A stretch of DNA of 64,000 bases from Halobacterium sp. R2-5 (GCF_011734195.1 NZ_JAANTH010000002.1:930001-994000); one strand, 5' to 3'; counted from the first letter of the stretch, positions 40,764 to 47,837 are shown. Notes: generated from the letters alone by a model not told the origin. Numbers and translations are program-made.

Positions 40764-42011
40764 CTAGTCGATCTGGGACTGCCACCTCGCCGGGAGCTGA
40801 GCGTAGACGACGGCGTTGTCGACGAGCACGTCGACCGGGACGTACTCGTCCGGCGCGTGGACCGTGTCGGTTCCGAGCGCGAACTCGACGGTCGGGACGC
40901 CCGCATTCCGGAGTTTCTTGGCGTCACCGCCACCCGTCGCGCTCCGTCTGAAGACGCGCTCGCCCGTGACGTCCGCCGCTGTCGACGCGACGGCTTCGAC
41001 GAGGGGGCTGCCGGGGGCTTCCGCGGTACCGACGCTCCAGGAGACGTCGGCGATCGTGATCCCTTCGCAGTCGGCGACGCACTCCCGGATTCCCGCGAGC
41101 ACGTCGGGCGTGTGGACGCCCGCCGTCAGTCGTACGTCGACTTCGGCGCGCGCAGACTGCGGGACGGTGTTGATCGCGTCGCCGCCCTCGAGGACGCCGA
41201 GATTGATCGAGGGGTACCAGAACAGGTCTCGCGCGGTGGCTTCGCCCATCGAGGGAGCGTAGTACTCGACGGACTCCTCGACGATCGGTGCCACGTCAGC
41301 GTCGATCTCGAGTCGCCTGGTGCCGAACCGTTCGCGCATGGTTTCGACGGCGTCGTAGAGCCGGTCGATGGCGTTGACGCCGAGCACCGGTCGGGAGCCG
41401 TGGGCCCCTTCGCCGCTAGCTTCGAGCGTCAGCCAGATGCTGCCCCGGTCCGCGACTGTGACTGAGTGGCGGCCTTCCTCGCACGTCGGCTCCCCGATGA
41501 CGCAAGCGTCGGCGTCGAGGCGTCCGGCCTCGAGCAGCGCGGACAGGCCGGCGTCACCGCCGACCTCCTCGTCGCTCACGAACGCGAACTGGAGGTCGAC
41601 GGGCGGAACAGTGTCGGTGGCCGCGAAGGCCCGAATTGCGAACAGCATCGACGCCACGGCGCCCTTCATATCGGTCGCGCCGCGGCCGTAGACGCGCTCG
41701 CCGACGCGCTCGCCGAGCGGGTCGCGAGCCCACGCGTCGGTGTCGAACGGGACGGTGTCGAGGTGGCCGTTGTAGAGCAGCGTCCCGTCCGACGCTCCGG
41801 GGACTCGAACGAGGAGGTTCGGCTTCGCCGGGTCGACCGCGAAGCGCTCGACGTCCACCGGGAGCGGCTCGAGGAACCGCTCGACCGCCGCGGCGATTTC
41901 GCGCGTGTCGCCGGGCGGGTTCGACGTGTCGATGCCAAGCAGGTCGAGGGCGAGCTCGACTAGTTCCACGCGGTGCGCGCGAACGTACTCGGCCGGCGTC
42001 TCGTCGCTCAT
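40764..42011 (-). CDS. M20-family amidohydrolase (ArgE/DapE type)
   Basis: This is a 415-residue metallo-amidohydrolase. Metal ligands are in 'LYNGHLDTVPFD' (about residue 80), 'GRGATDMKGAVASML' (about 113) and 'VSDEEVGGDAG' (about 150); His in 'RSATGGGDAKKL' is replaced by a GGGD variant. It deacylates N-acyl amino acids or dipeptides. The ATG overlaps the stop of a 48-residue upstream frame (ATGA). Its promoter carries the AGTATTGT element, so it probably belongs to the sulfur regulon; N-acyl-cysteine or a gamma-glutamylcysteine product is a speculative substrate. Confidence 0.85.
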   Translation of the reverse strand: MSDETPAEYVRAHRVELVELALDLLGIDTSNPPGDTREIAAAVERFLEPLPVDVERFAVDPAKPNLLVRVPGASDGTLLYNGHLDTVPFDTDAWARDPLGERVGERVYGRGATDMKGAVASMLFAIRAFAATDTVPPVDLQFAFVSDEEVGGDAGLSALLEAGRLDADACVIGEPTCEEGRHSVTVADRGSIWLTLEASGEGAHGSRPVLGVNAIDRLYDAVETMRERFGTRRLEIDADVAPIVEESVEYYAPSMGEATARDLFWYPSINLGVLEGGDAINTVPQSARAEVDVRLTAGVHTPDVLAGIRECVADCEGITIADVSWSVGTAEAPGSPLVEAVASTAADVTGERVFRRSATGGGDAKKLRNAGVPTVEFALGTDTVHAPDEYVPVDVLVDNAVVYAQLPARWQSQID

Positions 42012-42154
42012 GCGTGGTCGGGGGTGCCGTCGAGGACGTTCGCCCCCTTGAGAGCCGGATCCCGGGCGGGGCTGAACGGCGGTGAGTCGGATCCTCGCGC
42101 TCGGTCGTGCTCGCGGCGTTCGTCACCGCCGACGACCACGGACGTGTCGCTCAT
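42008..42154 (-). CDS. 48-residue peptide overlapping the M20 gene
   Basis: An ATG at 42152-42154 opens a 48-codon frame ('MSDTSVVVGGDERREHDRAR' at its start, 'KGANVLDGTPDHA' at its end) that stops in the ATGA shared with the M20 start codon. The AGTATTGT element lies 53 bases upstream of this ATG, the same distance as at other leaderless regulon genes, which supports this start as the true 5' gene. The family is unknown; it may be a leader peptide or a small partner protein. Confidence 0.5.
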   Translation of the reverse strand: MSDTSVVVGGDERREHDRARGSDSPPFSPARDPALKGANVLDGTPDHA

Positions 42155-42177
42155 ATCTCGCCGTTGGAGCGGTAGAA

Positions 42178-42207
42178 TCAAAAGTATTTCGTAGAATACA
42201 CAATACT
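42178..42207 (-). promoter_or_regulatory. Promoter of 48-residue peptide/M20 operon with AGTATTGT element
   Basis: AGTATTGT (42200-42207, minus strand) lies 53 bases before the ATG at 42154. A T/A-rich 'aaatactttt' stretch ending about 27 bases before the ATG can serve as TATA box. Confidence 0.55.
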
Positions 42208-42234
42208 GTTGCCCCCTCGTGGCTCAGAACGACC

Positions 42235-43476
42235 TCACTCGGAGAGCGATTCTGCGGCTGGGCCAGTCACGGGAGCCCGCGACGTCAGTGCCGTCCAGAG
42301 GTCGACAACGAGGAACGCCCAGGCGACGGCGATCAGCAGGTAGCCGACGAGCGTCAGCGAGGCCGCGAGCCCCTCGAGTGGCGGCATCGCCGTGCCCCAG
42401 AGTGCGAGCATTCCGAGGTTGACGCTCGCAATCTGGATCCAGGACGGCCGGCCGACGGTCTCGACGCCCACATCCAGCAGGGAGACGACGTCCTGCGTCT
42501 CGCTCCCGAGGGAAACCGCGACGGCGGGCAGGAACGCCATCGCCAACTGGAGCATCCAGCCGAACACGAGGCCGTCGATCGCCGCTAGCTCGATCGCCGC
42601 CCCGGGAACCGTTTCGGGGAACAGCAACACGAGCGGGGCCCACGGGACCGGAAACGCCAGCCAGAGATACGCTCCGAGAACGAGAGCGAGCCGCCGAGTG
42701 CGAGTCCGGTCACCGGCGCGGTACGTCCCGACGACGTTCGCCAGCAGCGCCCCCGTTCCGACGACATACACAGCCAGTCCGCCCATCGTGAGCTCGTGGC
42801 GCGCGAGCCACGGGCCGGCGACGAGTCCCGCCGCTCCGGAAGTGATTCCCCAGTAGGTGACGCTGCGGAGGCGCGGGTACCGGAGGTCGGCTCCGAACAG
42901 GTGCGGGATCGACACGAGGAGTGCGCCGGCCGCGACGAGCGCGAGGAACCCCCAGACGTTGGCGTGCACGTGTGCCTCGATCGACCCGAAGTACCCGCCG
43001 GGCCCGTGACGGTTCAACAGCATCCCGAACGCGGCGAGGACGCCGACGACCAGGAACCACGGCGCGGTCCTGAAGAATCGGGTTCTGTGGTCGCCGGCCG
43101 CGCTCGCCCGGAAGACCGTCACCAGCAGCCCGCCGAGCGCCACGAGGACGAGCGTCGCACCGACAACGGCGGTCGTCGTGTCGCCGGTCGCCATCCCGAT
43201 CAGGACGAGCGGATACCCCGCGTTCAGGGAGGCCCACTGGAACCACCGATTCCGGGTAGCCGCCGTCGCGGACGCAGAACTCACGAGCGCGGGAAGCGCG
43301 CCGAACAGCGCCTGCGTCAGCCCTCCGATCGTGACGAAGTGGATCGTCAACCATCGGAGCCGCGGCAACGCGTCGATCGCGCCGAATTCGACGCCGAGCT
43401 TTCCGACGACGGCCAGCAAGCCGACTGAGAGATACAGGCCGGCCACGAGGAGAAACGGGTCGGTTCGTGTTTGCAT
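42235..43476 (-). CDS. Multi-pass membrane protein (NnrS/heme-copper oxidase subunit-like)
   Basis: This 413-residue protein has about twelve hydrophobic helices. Conserved-looking histidines sit inside helices: 'LTIHFVTIGGLTQALFG', 'AHVHANVWGFLAL' and 'WLARHELTMGG'. This resembles NnrS or the core of heme-copper oxidase subunit I. It may bind heme or copper or handle nitric oxide or a sulfur gas; no proof from sequence. The ATG at 43474-43476 is chosen over an upstream one lying in the tandem repeat region. It is divergent from an HTH_10 regulator across a repeat array. Confidence 0.7.
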   Translation of the reverse strand: MQTRTDPFLLVAGLYLSVGLLAVVGKLGVEFGAIDALPRLRWLTIHFVTIGGLTQALFGALPALVSSASATAATRNRWFQWASLNAGYPLVLIGMATGDTTTAVVGATLVLVALGGLLVTVFRASAAGDHRTRFFRTAPWFLVVGVLAAFGMLLNRHGPGGYFGSIEAHVHANVWGFLALVAAGALLVSIPHLFGADLRYPRLRSVTYWGITSGAAGLVAGPWLARHELTMGGLAVYVVGTGALLANVVGTYRAGDRTRTRRLALVLGAYLWLAFPVPWAPLVLLFPETVPGAAIELAAIDGLVFGWMLQLAMAFLPAVAVSLGSETQDVVSLLDVGVETVGRPSWIQIASVNLGMLALWGTAMPPLEGLAASLTLVGYLLIAVAWAFLVVDLWTALTSRAPVTGPAAESLSE

Positions 43477-43528
43477 CGTCGTGAACACCTGCCCGAGAGT
43501 CGTCGTTCGTCCCGGGTACCAGTTCGTC

Positions 43529-43690
43529 CGAACTTGTCGGGCGTGTTCGAACATGTTGGCCTCACGCGAACTTGTCGGGCGTGTTCGAACATGTTGGCCT
43601 CACGCGAACTTGTCGGGCGTGTTCGAACATGTTGGCCTCACGCGAACTTGTCGGGCGTGTTCGAACATGTTGGCCTCACGCGAACTTGTC
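43529..43690. repeat. 38-bp tandem repeat array with palindromes (4.3 copies)
   Basis: Four identical direct copies of 38 bp occupy 43529-43566, 43567-43604, 43605-43642 and 43643-43680, followed by the first 10 bases of a fifth copy. Each unit contains the perfect palindrome TGTTCGAACA and the overlapping AACATGTT. The array fills most of the intergenic region between the NnrS-like gene and the HTH_10 gene. No spacers or cas genes are present. A multi-site operator is the likeliest role. Confidence 0.85.
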
Positions 43691-43729
43691 AGGGCATAGT
43701 TCAAGGCGTCCCGGCGGCGACGTTCCGGT

Positions 43730-44374
43730 GTGCCTCGAGCCCGACTCTCCATCTCGCTTCCTCCGGACGTCTGGATGCGCGAACTATCGACGACTCACGA
43801 CGCCACGGCGTTCGAAGTCGTGACAGCGCTTGCGGGCGAGAACGCCGGAATCGCACTCCTCCGGATCGAGAGCGACGACCTCCTCGACATCCTCGCAGAC
43901 GTTCGGAGCCGACCGGACGTCGGCGACGTCGACTTGCTCTGGAAGCGCGAGCTGACCGCGCTCGTCCAGGTCGAGACCACGAGCCCGCCGCTCCTCTTCC
44001 CCCTGTGGCAGGCGGGCGTCCCCGTCAAGATGCCGTTCACCGTGCTCGACGGGAGCGCGACGTGGGAACTGACAACGTCGTCGGACCGGCTGTCCGAACT
44101 CCGCGAGCACCTCGACGAGGCGGGCATCGAATACGACCTCGAGTCCGTCGTCGAGATCGGCTCCTCGGAGGCCGACCGACTGCTGACGCCTCGACAGCGC
44201 GAGGTACTGGCCGTCGCTATCGACGCGGGATACTACGCCGTTCCGCGCGAAGCGACGCTCACCGACGTTGCAGAGACGCTGGGCGTCTCGAAGTCGACGT
44301 GCAGCGACATCCTCCACCGCTGTGAGAGCAGCATCGTCACCTGGTTCGCCGAAGAACAGTTCACGCAGCCCTGA
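43730..44374 (+). CDS. HTH_10 (Bat-type) transcriptional regulator
   Basis: This 214-residue protein has an N-terminal sensor-like domain and a C-terminal HTH_10 domain: 'LTPRQREVLAVAIDAGYYAV' and 'TLTDVAETLGVSKSTCSDIL'. The start is GTG at 43730; 'gcatagttcaa' 26-36 bases upstream is a plausible TATA box, so the mRNA would be leaderless. The tandem palindromic array ends just upstream of that box. It probably autoregulates and controls the divergent NnrS-like gene. The ligand is unknown. Confidence 0.83.
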   Translation: MPRARLSISLPPDVWMRELSTTHDATAFEVVTALAGENAGIALLRIESDDLLDILADVRSRPDVGDVDLLWKRELTALVQVETTSPPLLFPLWQAGVPVKMPFTVLDGSATWELTTSSDRLSELREHLDEAGIEYDLESVVEIGSSEADRLLTPRQREVLAVAIDAGYYAVPREATLTDVAETLGVSKSTCSDILHRCESSIVTWFAEEQFTQP

Positions 44375-44393
44375 CGAGTGCCGCCGGACTGCG

Positions 44394-44657
44394 TCAGGAT
44401 TCGCTGCCGTCCGGCGCGCCGCACCCACAGCCCGAGCGGAACCGGTAGACGACACCGACCACACCCACCGTCAGCACGGTCACGAGGACTCTGACGAGCC
44501 CGCCACCGAGTGCGGCCGCCGTTCCCCCGGCAGCGGCGGCGCCGGCCGTCGGCGCAGCGAAGAGACAGCAGAGACTCAACGCGCCGCCAACACCGAGTAA
44601 CCGCCATGGCGGTGTCGACGCGTCCGCGGCACTCGCGTCCTCGTCCGAATCAGTCAT
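44394..44657 (-). CDS. Small membrane protein with C-terminal CGCG
   Basis: This is an 87-residue protein with an acidic N-terminus, two hydrophobic helices ('LLGVGGALSLCCLFAAPTAG' and 'LVRVLVTVLTVGVVGVVYRF') and a C-terminal 'SGCGCGAPDGSES'. A vicinal CC pair lies in the first helix. This pattern recalls mercury/thiol shuttle proteins of the MerT/MerC type, without firm homology. It is 67 bases downstream of the DsbA-linked membrane protein genes and may be part of that operon. Confidence 0.65.
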   Translation of the reverse strand: MTDSDEDASAADASTPPWRLLGVGGALSLCCLFAAPTAGAAAAGGTAAALGGGLVRVLVTVLTVGVVGVVYRFRSGCGCGAPDGSES

Positions 44658-44724
44658 CGGTTCGTGTTTCGTCTACTCGACTGACGCAAGTGTGTTTGGG
44701 CCGTCGAAGCTGTCGGTCGCACGG

Positions 44725-45138
44725 TCAGCACACCTCGCAACGCCGGCGCTGGTAGACCAGGAGACCGGCGGAGAACACCACGCTCGCGACGCCGAGTACC
44801 GGTCGGAGCGGGTCGAAGTACGTCATGAGCGCCGACGAGCTGAACAGCGCGAGCAGCACGGCGTTACAGATCGGGCAGCCGAACGCCAGGAACCCGCCGA
44901 CGATTCCGCCGGCGGCGAACCGGTCGCCGATCGGCTCTTCGGCCAGCGAGCGCTGGTAGACGAACGCGCCGGCGAAGACGGCTGTGGCGACGAGAAACAG
45001 GTAGTCCGCCGGGGTCCGGTCGATCATCCGGACGTAGACCGGGTTCGGCAGCAGGCCGGTCACCGCCCCGAACAGGACGAACACCCCGACGCTCACGCCG
45101 ACACTCCGGAGCAGACGAGGGCGTGGCAGCGACGTCAC
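44725..45138 (-). CDS. Four-helix membrane protein with CPIC motif
   Basis: This is a 137-residue protein with about four hydrophobic helices. A 'GGFLAFGCPICNAVLLAL' segment puts a CPIC pair inside a helix (about residue 89), and the protein ends 'RRRCEVC' with another vicinal pair. The start is a GTG overlapping the upstream stop (GTGA), indicating translational coupling. Together with its neighbours it suggests a membrane thiol relay for the DsbA-like protein, comparable in logic to DsbB/VKOR or CcdA but not recognisably homologous. Confidence 0.68.
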   Translation of the reverse strand: MTSLPRPRLLRSVGVSVGVFVLFGAVTGLLPNPVYVRMIDRTPADYLFLVATAVFAGAFVYQRSLAEEPIGDRFAAGGIVGGFLAFGCPICNAVLLALFSSSALMTYFDPLRPVLGVASVVFSAGLLVYQRRRCEVC

Positions 45139-45689
45139 GCACGCACACCTCCGTCGACCGAACACGTCCGTGGGTCGCCGGCGCGACCGAGGAAGAAGAG
45201 GAGCAGCCCGATCCCACCGATTCGCAGGAGGTTGCCGTCGAACGGCAGCGCCGCCATCGCGCCGACGAAGCCCAGCGCTCCGAGCACGCCCGCGCCACAG
45301 CTCGCACAGCCGGCGGCGAGCAGTCCGGGGAGCACGCCGACGATCGTCGACGCACCCCGTCGACGCGCACGGCGGACCTGCGCGAGCGCGTTCGCCACCG
45401 CGACGCCAGTCAGTACCGCGTACGCGGCGACCAGCGCGAGTCCGAGGTAGCCGGTAGTCAGGTACACTTCACGCGTGAGGGCGGTGACCGCGTAGCCGAC
45501 CTCGGTCGGGTCGTTCGCGAGCACCTGGAACGAGAACTGGGGGAACGAGCTCAACACCAGGACGACGTACGTGCCGACCGTCACGACGGCGGCCGACAGC
45601 AACCGCACGTCCGACGTGAGCGGGAAGGCGAGTGCGTCCCGGAGGTCGCGAGCCCAGTCGCGACTCGCGGCGGCGCGGTCCCCGGTCAC
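45135..45689 (-). CDS. Multi-pass membrane protein with GCASCG motif
   Basis: This is a 184-residue protein with about five hydrophobic helices. 'LPGLLAAGCASCGAGVLGAL' (about residue 130) places a CxxC pair in a membrane segment. It starts at GTG overlapping the DsbA stop (GTGA) and its own stop overlaps the next GTG, so three genes form a tightly coupled operon. I recall similar proteins beside thioredoxin-like genes in haloarchaea but no assigned function. Confidence 0.7.
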   Translation of the reverse strand: MTGDRAAASRDWARDLRDALAFPLTSDVRLLSAAVVTVGTYVVLVLSSFPQFSFQVLANDPTEVGYAVTALTREVYLTTGYLGLALVAAYAVLTGVAVANALAQVRRARRRGASTIVGVLPGLLAAGCASCGAGVLGALGFVGAMAALPFDGNLLRIGGIGLLLFFLGRAGDPRTCSVDGGVRA

Positions 45690-46423
45690 GCCTGCATCAC
45701 CTGGTCGATTCTGTCGGCGAAGTTCTCGTAGGGGTGGGCGCCGACGAGTTTCCCGGCCGCCCCGGAGTCGCGGTTGTAGAGTACGAACCCCGGCGTCCCC
45801 CGGATTCTCGCCTCCCGGGCGACGTCGACGTTCGGCTCCATGCTCTCGCGAATCGACGCGCCGCGTTCCTCGCGGCAGGCCTCGACCGCGGACAGGTCCA
45901 CGCCGTCCGTCTGTTCGGTGACCGACGCGAACGCCTCGTCGTCGGCCCAGTCCGTGCCGGAGTCGGGTTGTTCGGCGAAGGCCGCCGCGTGCCAGTTCCA
46001 GAAGGCGTCCGGATTGCTGTCGGCGACCTGCGACCACACGCAGCGGCCCCAGACCGCCGCTGGCGCAGAGTATGCCCCGATGTTCGGGTAGGGCAGGACG
46101 GCCAGACGAGCGTCGCCGGTGTCGAGGTACGTGCGACCGAGCTCCGGCAGCGTCTCCGTCTCGAACTGCTTGCAGAACGGGCACAGGTAGTCAGTCCAGT
46201 AGTAGATGTCCACCGCCGCGTCGCGTTCGCCGGCGATGGGGCGCCCGGTGAGGTCGACGCCGAACCCGGTCGTCTCGGTACCGGCGTGTGTGGTGTTCGG
46301 GACGTAGTGCTGCCCGCTCGCTCCGGACTGTGACCCGATGTAGGCGACACCACCGCCGAACGCGAGAACCGCGCCGCCGGCGACGAGTGCTCTCCGGCGA
46401 GTGATATTGCCCTCTTCGTCCAT
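45686..46423 (-). CDS. DsbA-like thiol oxidoreductase, Tat-exported
   Basis: This 245-residue protein starts with a Tat signal ('ITRRRALVAGGAVLAFGGGV') and has a DsbA-type thioredoxin fold. The active site is 'CPFC' in 'YYWTDYLCPFCKQFETETLP' (about residue 80), the inserted helical domain carries 'WNWHAAAFAEQ', and the cis-Pro strand is 'RGTPGFVLYN'. It should form or isomerise disulfides outside the membrane. Two membrane proteins with CxxC motifs follow in overlapping frames. A 10-base inverted repeat flanks its start codon. Confidence 0.85.
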   Translation of the reverse strand: MDEEGNITRRRALVAGGAVLAFGGGVAYIGSQSGASGQHYVPNTTHAGTETTGFGVDLTGRPIAGERDAAVDIYYWTDYLCPFCKQFETETLPELGRTYLDTGDARLAVLPYPNIGAYSAPAAVWGRCVWSQVADSNPDAFWNWHAAAFAEQPDSGTDWADDEAFASVTEQTDGVDLSAVEACREERGASIRESMEPNVDVAREARIRGTPGFVLYNRDSGAAGKLVGAHPYENFADRIDQVMQA

Positions 46424-46439
46424 CTTTGTGCAATATCAC
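46401..46439. promoter_or_regulatory. Perfect 10-base inverted repeat around the DsbA start codon
   Basis: GTGATATTGC (46401-46410) and its exact complement GCAATATCAC (46430-46439) flank the DsbA ATG (46421-46423) with a 19-base loop. In the mRNA this could form a hairpin with the start codon in the loop; on DNA it could be an operator between TATA ('tgatagac', about 46451-46458) and the gene. The ATATTGC half resembles the regulon element. Confidence 0.5.
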
Positions 46440-46500
46440 CGCCCATTCGCTGATAGACGTTGTGGTCCCAGTGAGACCCACGGCCGTCCTCCCTGGACAC

Positions 46501-46914
46501 CTACACCGCGTTTTCGACTGTCCCGACTATCGAATACGGGTCGTGTGAGCCATCATTCCGCACCACGACGACGAACCCGGTCGTCTCCTCGACTGGCACC
46601 ACGACGGTGGCCAGCGTATCGTACACGCGAACGGTCGCACGCAGCGGCTCTCCGTGATAATCCTCGTAGACCGAGGTGCCAATCGCCTCCAGCTGAATGT
46701 GCTCCAGGATCGCCCGGATGTCCGACGCAGTGTACTGTGCGGACGCCGCCTCGTCCCGGTAGACGACGTCGTACTCGCCGTCCTCGTAAGAAGCGAGGCC
46801 GACCAGCGTCTCACCGAGGTCGTTCTTCAGTGACGATTCGAGGGGGCCAGCGACAGCCGCGAGTGAGCGGTCGTTCGAGTGGCGTCCATCCGCGTCAGCA
46901 GACCCACCAGTCAT
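46501..46914 (-). CDS. Conserved haloarchaeal protein (DUF7522-like), thioredoxin partner
   Basis: This is a 137-residue acidic protein without membrane segments. Its layout ('LGETLVGLASYEDGEYDVVY', 'ILEHIQLEAIGTSVYEDY', 'TVVVPVEETTGFVVVV') parallels the protein at 10683-11138 and a family I recall as DUF7522. It starts 7 bases after the stop of the thioredoxin gene at 46922-47335, so both share the AGTATTGT promoter. The function is unknown. Confidence 0.72.
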   Translation of the reverse strand: MTGGSADADGRHSNDRSLAAVAGPLESSLKNDLGETLVGLASYEDGEYDVVYRDEAASAQYTASDIRAILEHIQLEAIGTSVYEDYHGEPLRATVRVYDTLATVVVPVEETTGFVVVVRNDGSHDPYSIVGTVENAV

Positions 46915-46921
46915 CGTCGGC

Positions 46922-47335
46922 TCACGCGTGTGTTTCGATCACGGAGCGAAGCTGAGCTTCGTCCTGCATTCCGACGAGTCGTTCCGCCGGCTGTCCGTCA
47001 GCGAACAGGACGAGCGTCGGAACCCCACGGACACCGTACTCGGCGGCGAGTTGCTGGTTCGCGTCGATATCGATCTTCGCCACGGTCGCACCGGTATCGG
47101 CCGCGATCGTTTCGACGATCGGCTCGAGCATCTGGCAGGGGCCACACCAGTCGGCGTAGAAGTCGGCCAGCACGAGGTCGTACTCGGCGACAGTCTCGGA
47201 TAGCTCGGCGTCGCCGTTGACGTGGATCGGCTCGGACGGACTCTCCGGGGCTGCCTCCTCAGCACCGCCCGTTTCGGCCCGGTTTCGAAGCTCCGCCAGT
47301 TTCTGTCGTCGGATCTCCTCGATGTCTTCGGCCAT
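46922..47335 (-). CDS. Thioredoxin with charged N-terminal extension
   Basis: This 137-residue protein has active site 'WCGPC' (about residue 65) and cis-Pro 'GVPTLVLF'. About 40 extra residues precede the fold and start with a charged helix 'EDIEEIRRQKLAELRNRAET', followed by an acidic linker; the extension may bind DNA or a partner protein. It is co-transcribed with a DUF7522-like gene. The AGTATTGT element lies 55 bases upstream of the ATG. Confidence 0.9.
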   Translation of the reverse strand: MAEDIEEIRRQKLAELRNRAETGGAEEAAPESPSEPIHVNGDAELSETVAEYDLVLADFYADWCGPCQMLEPIVETIAADTGATVAKIDIDANQQLAAEYGVRGVPTLVLFADGQPAERLVGMQDEAQLRSVIETHA

Positions 47336-47360
47336 TAGTTACCCGTTCGAACCGCACCGA

Positions 47361-47390
47361 CTTATGTATTTGCATAAAGTGCACAATACT
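47361..47390 (-). promoter_or_regulatory. Promoter of third thioredoxin with AGTATTGT element
   Basis: AGTATTGT (47383-47390, minus strand) is followed by 'aaatacataag' (47361-47371), an AT-rich TATA candidate 26-36 bases before the ATG. The element starts 55 bases before the ATG. Confidence 0.55.
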
Positions 47391-47417
47391 GGGTGGGAGA
47401 ATCCGAGCTAACAGGGT

Positions 47418-47837
47418 TCAGGAACGGGGCCGAATCGGCTGCTGCTCTCGGTCGCCCGAGCCTCGGCCGTACCGGTCTTCGAACCCCCGGATGAGCTGTC
47501 CGATGGCCGCATACCAGTCGTTGAGCAACCGCTGCATTTCGTGCGCGACTTCCTCGGGCGTCCGCGGACGATACACGTAGTAGTACCCGCCGTGGTCGTA
47601 GTTCACTTGCCGCTGTTCGACGACGCCGGCCTCGAGGAGCCGGGAGATCGAGCGATACGCCGTCGACCGCTCACAGTCCAGTCGGTCGGCCACGTCGTCG
47701 ACGGCGAGTCCCTCTTCTGCCCGCTGTAGCACCTGAAAGACCAGCTGATCCCGCTCGTTGAGCCCGTGAATGCAACCAAGAAGGTCGAGACACTCCATGT
47801 CGCGCTCGAGGTCCTCACGCACCGAAGTGGTCACCAT
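47418..47837 (-). CDS. Winged-helix thiol regulator, paralogue 2 (OxsR/TrmB-like)
   Basis: This 139-residue protein is closely related to regulator 1 (26264-26668): 'MECLDLLGCIHGLNERDQ', HTH 'LAVDDVADRLDCERSTAYRS', 'GGYYYVYRPRTP' and C-terminal helix 'MQRLLNDWYAAIGQLIRGFE'. C16 and C22 repeat the C-x5-C pair; C55 lies in the recognition region before 'ERSTAYRS'. I start at the ATG at 47835-47837, which a 'tttaat' box 26-31 bases upstream supports. The GGTATTGT element is 55 bases upstream. It marks the right edge of the sulfur island. Confidence 0.82.
   Translation of the reverse strand: MVTTSVREDLERDMECLDLLGCIHGLNERDQLVFQVLQRAEEGLAVDDVADRLDCERSTAYRSISRLLEAGVVEQRQVNYDHGGYYYVYRPRTPEEVAHEMQRLLNDWYAAIGQLIRGFEDRYGRGSGDREQQPIRPRS

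Noticed and set aside
43529-43690. Repeat array as a CRISPR
   Set aside because: The 38-bp units are directly adjacent with no spacers and there are no cas genes in the window.
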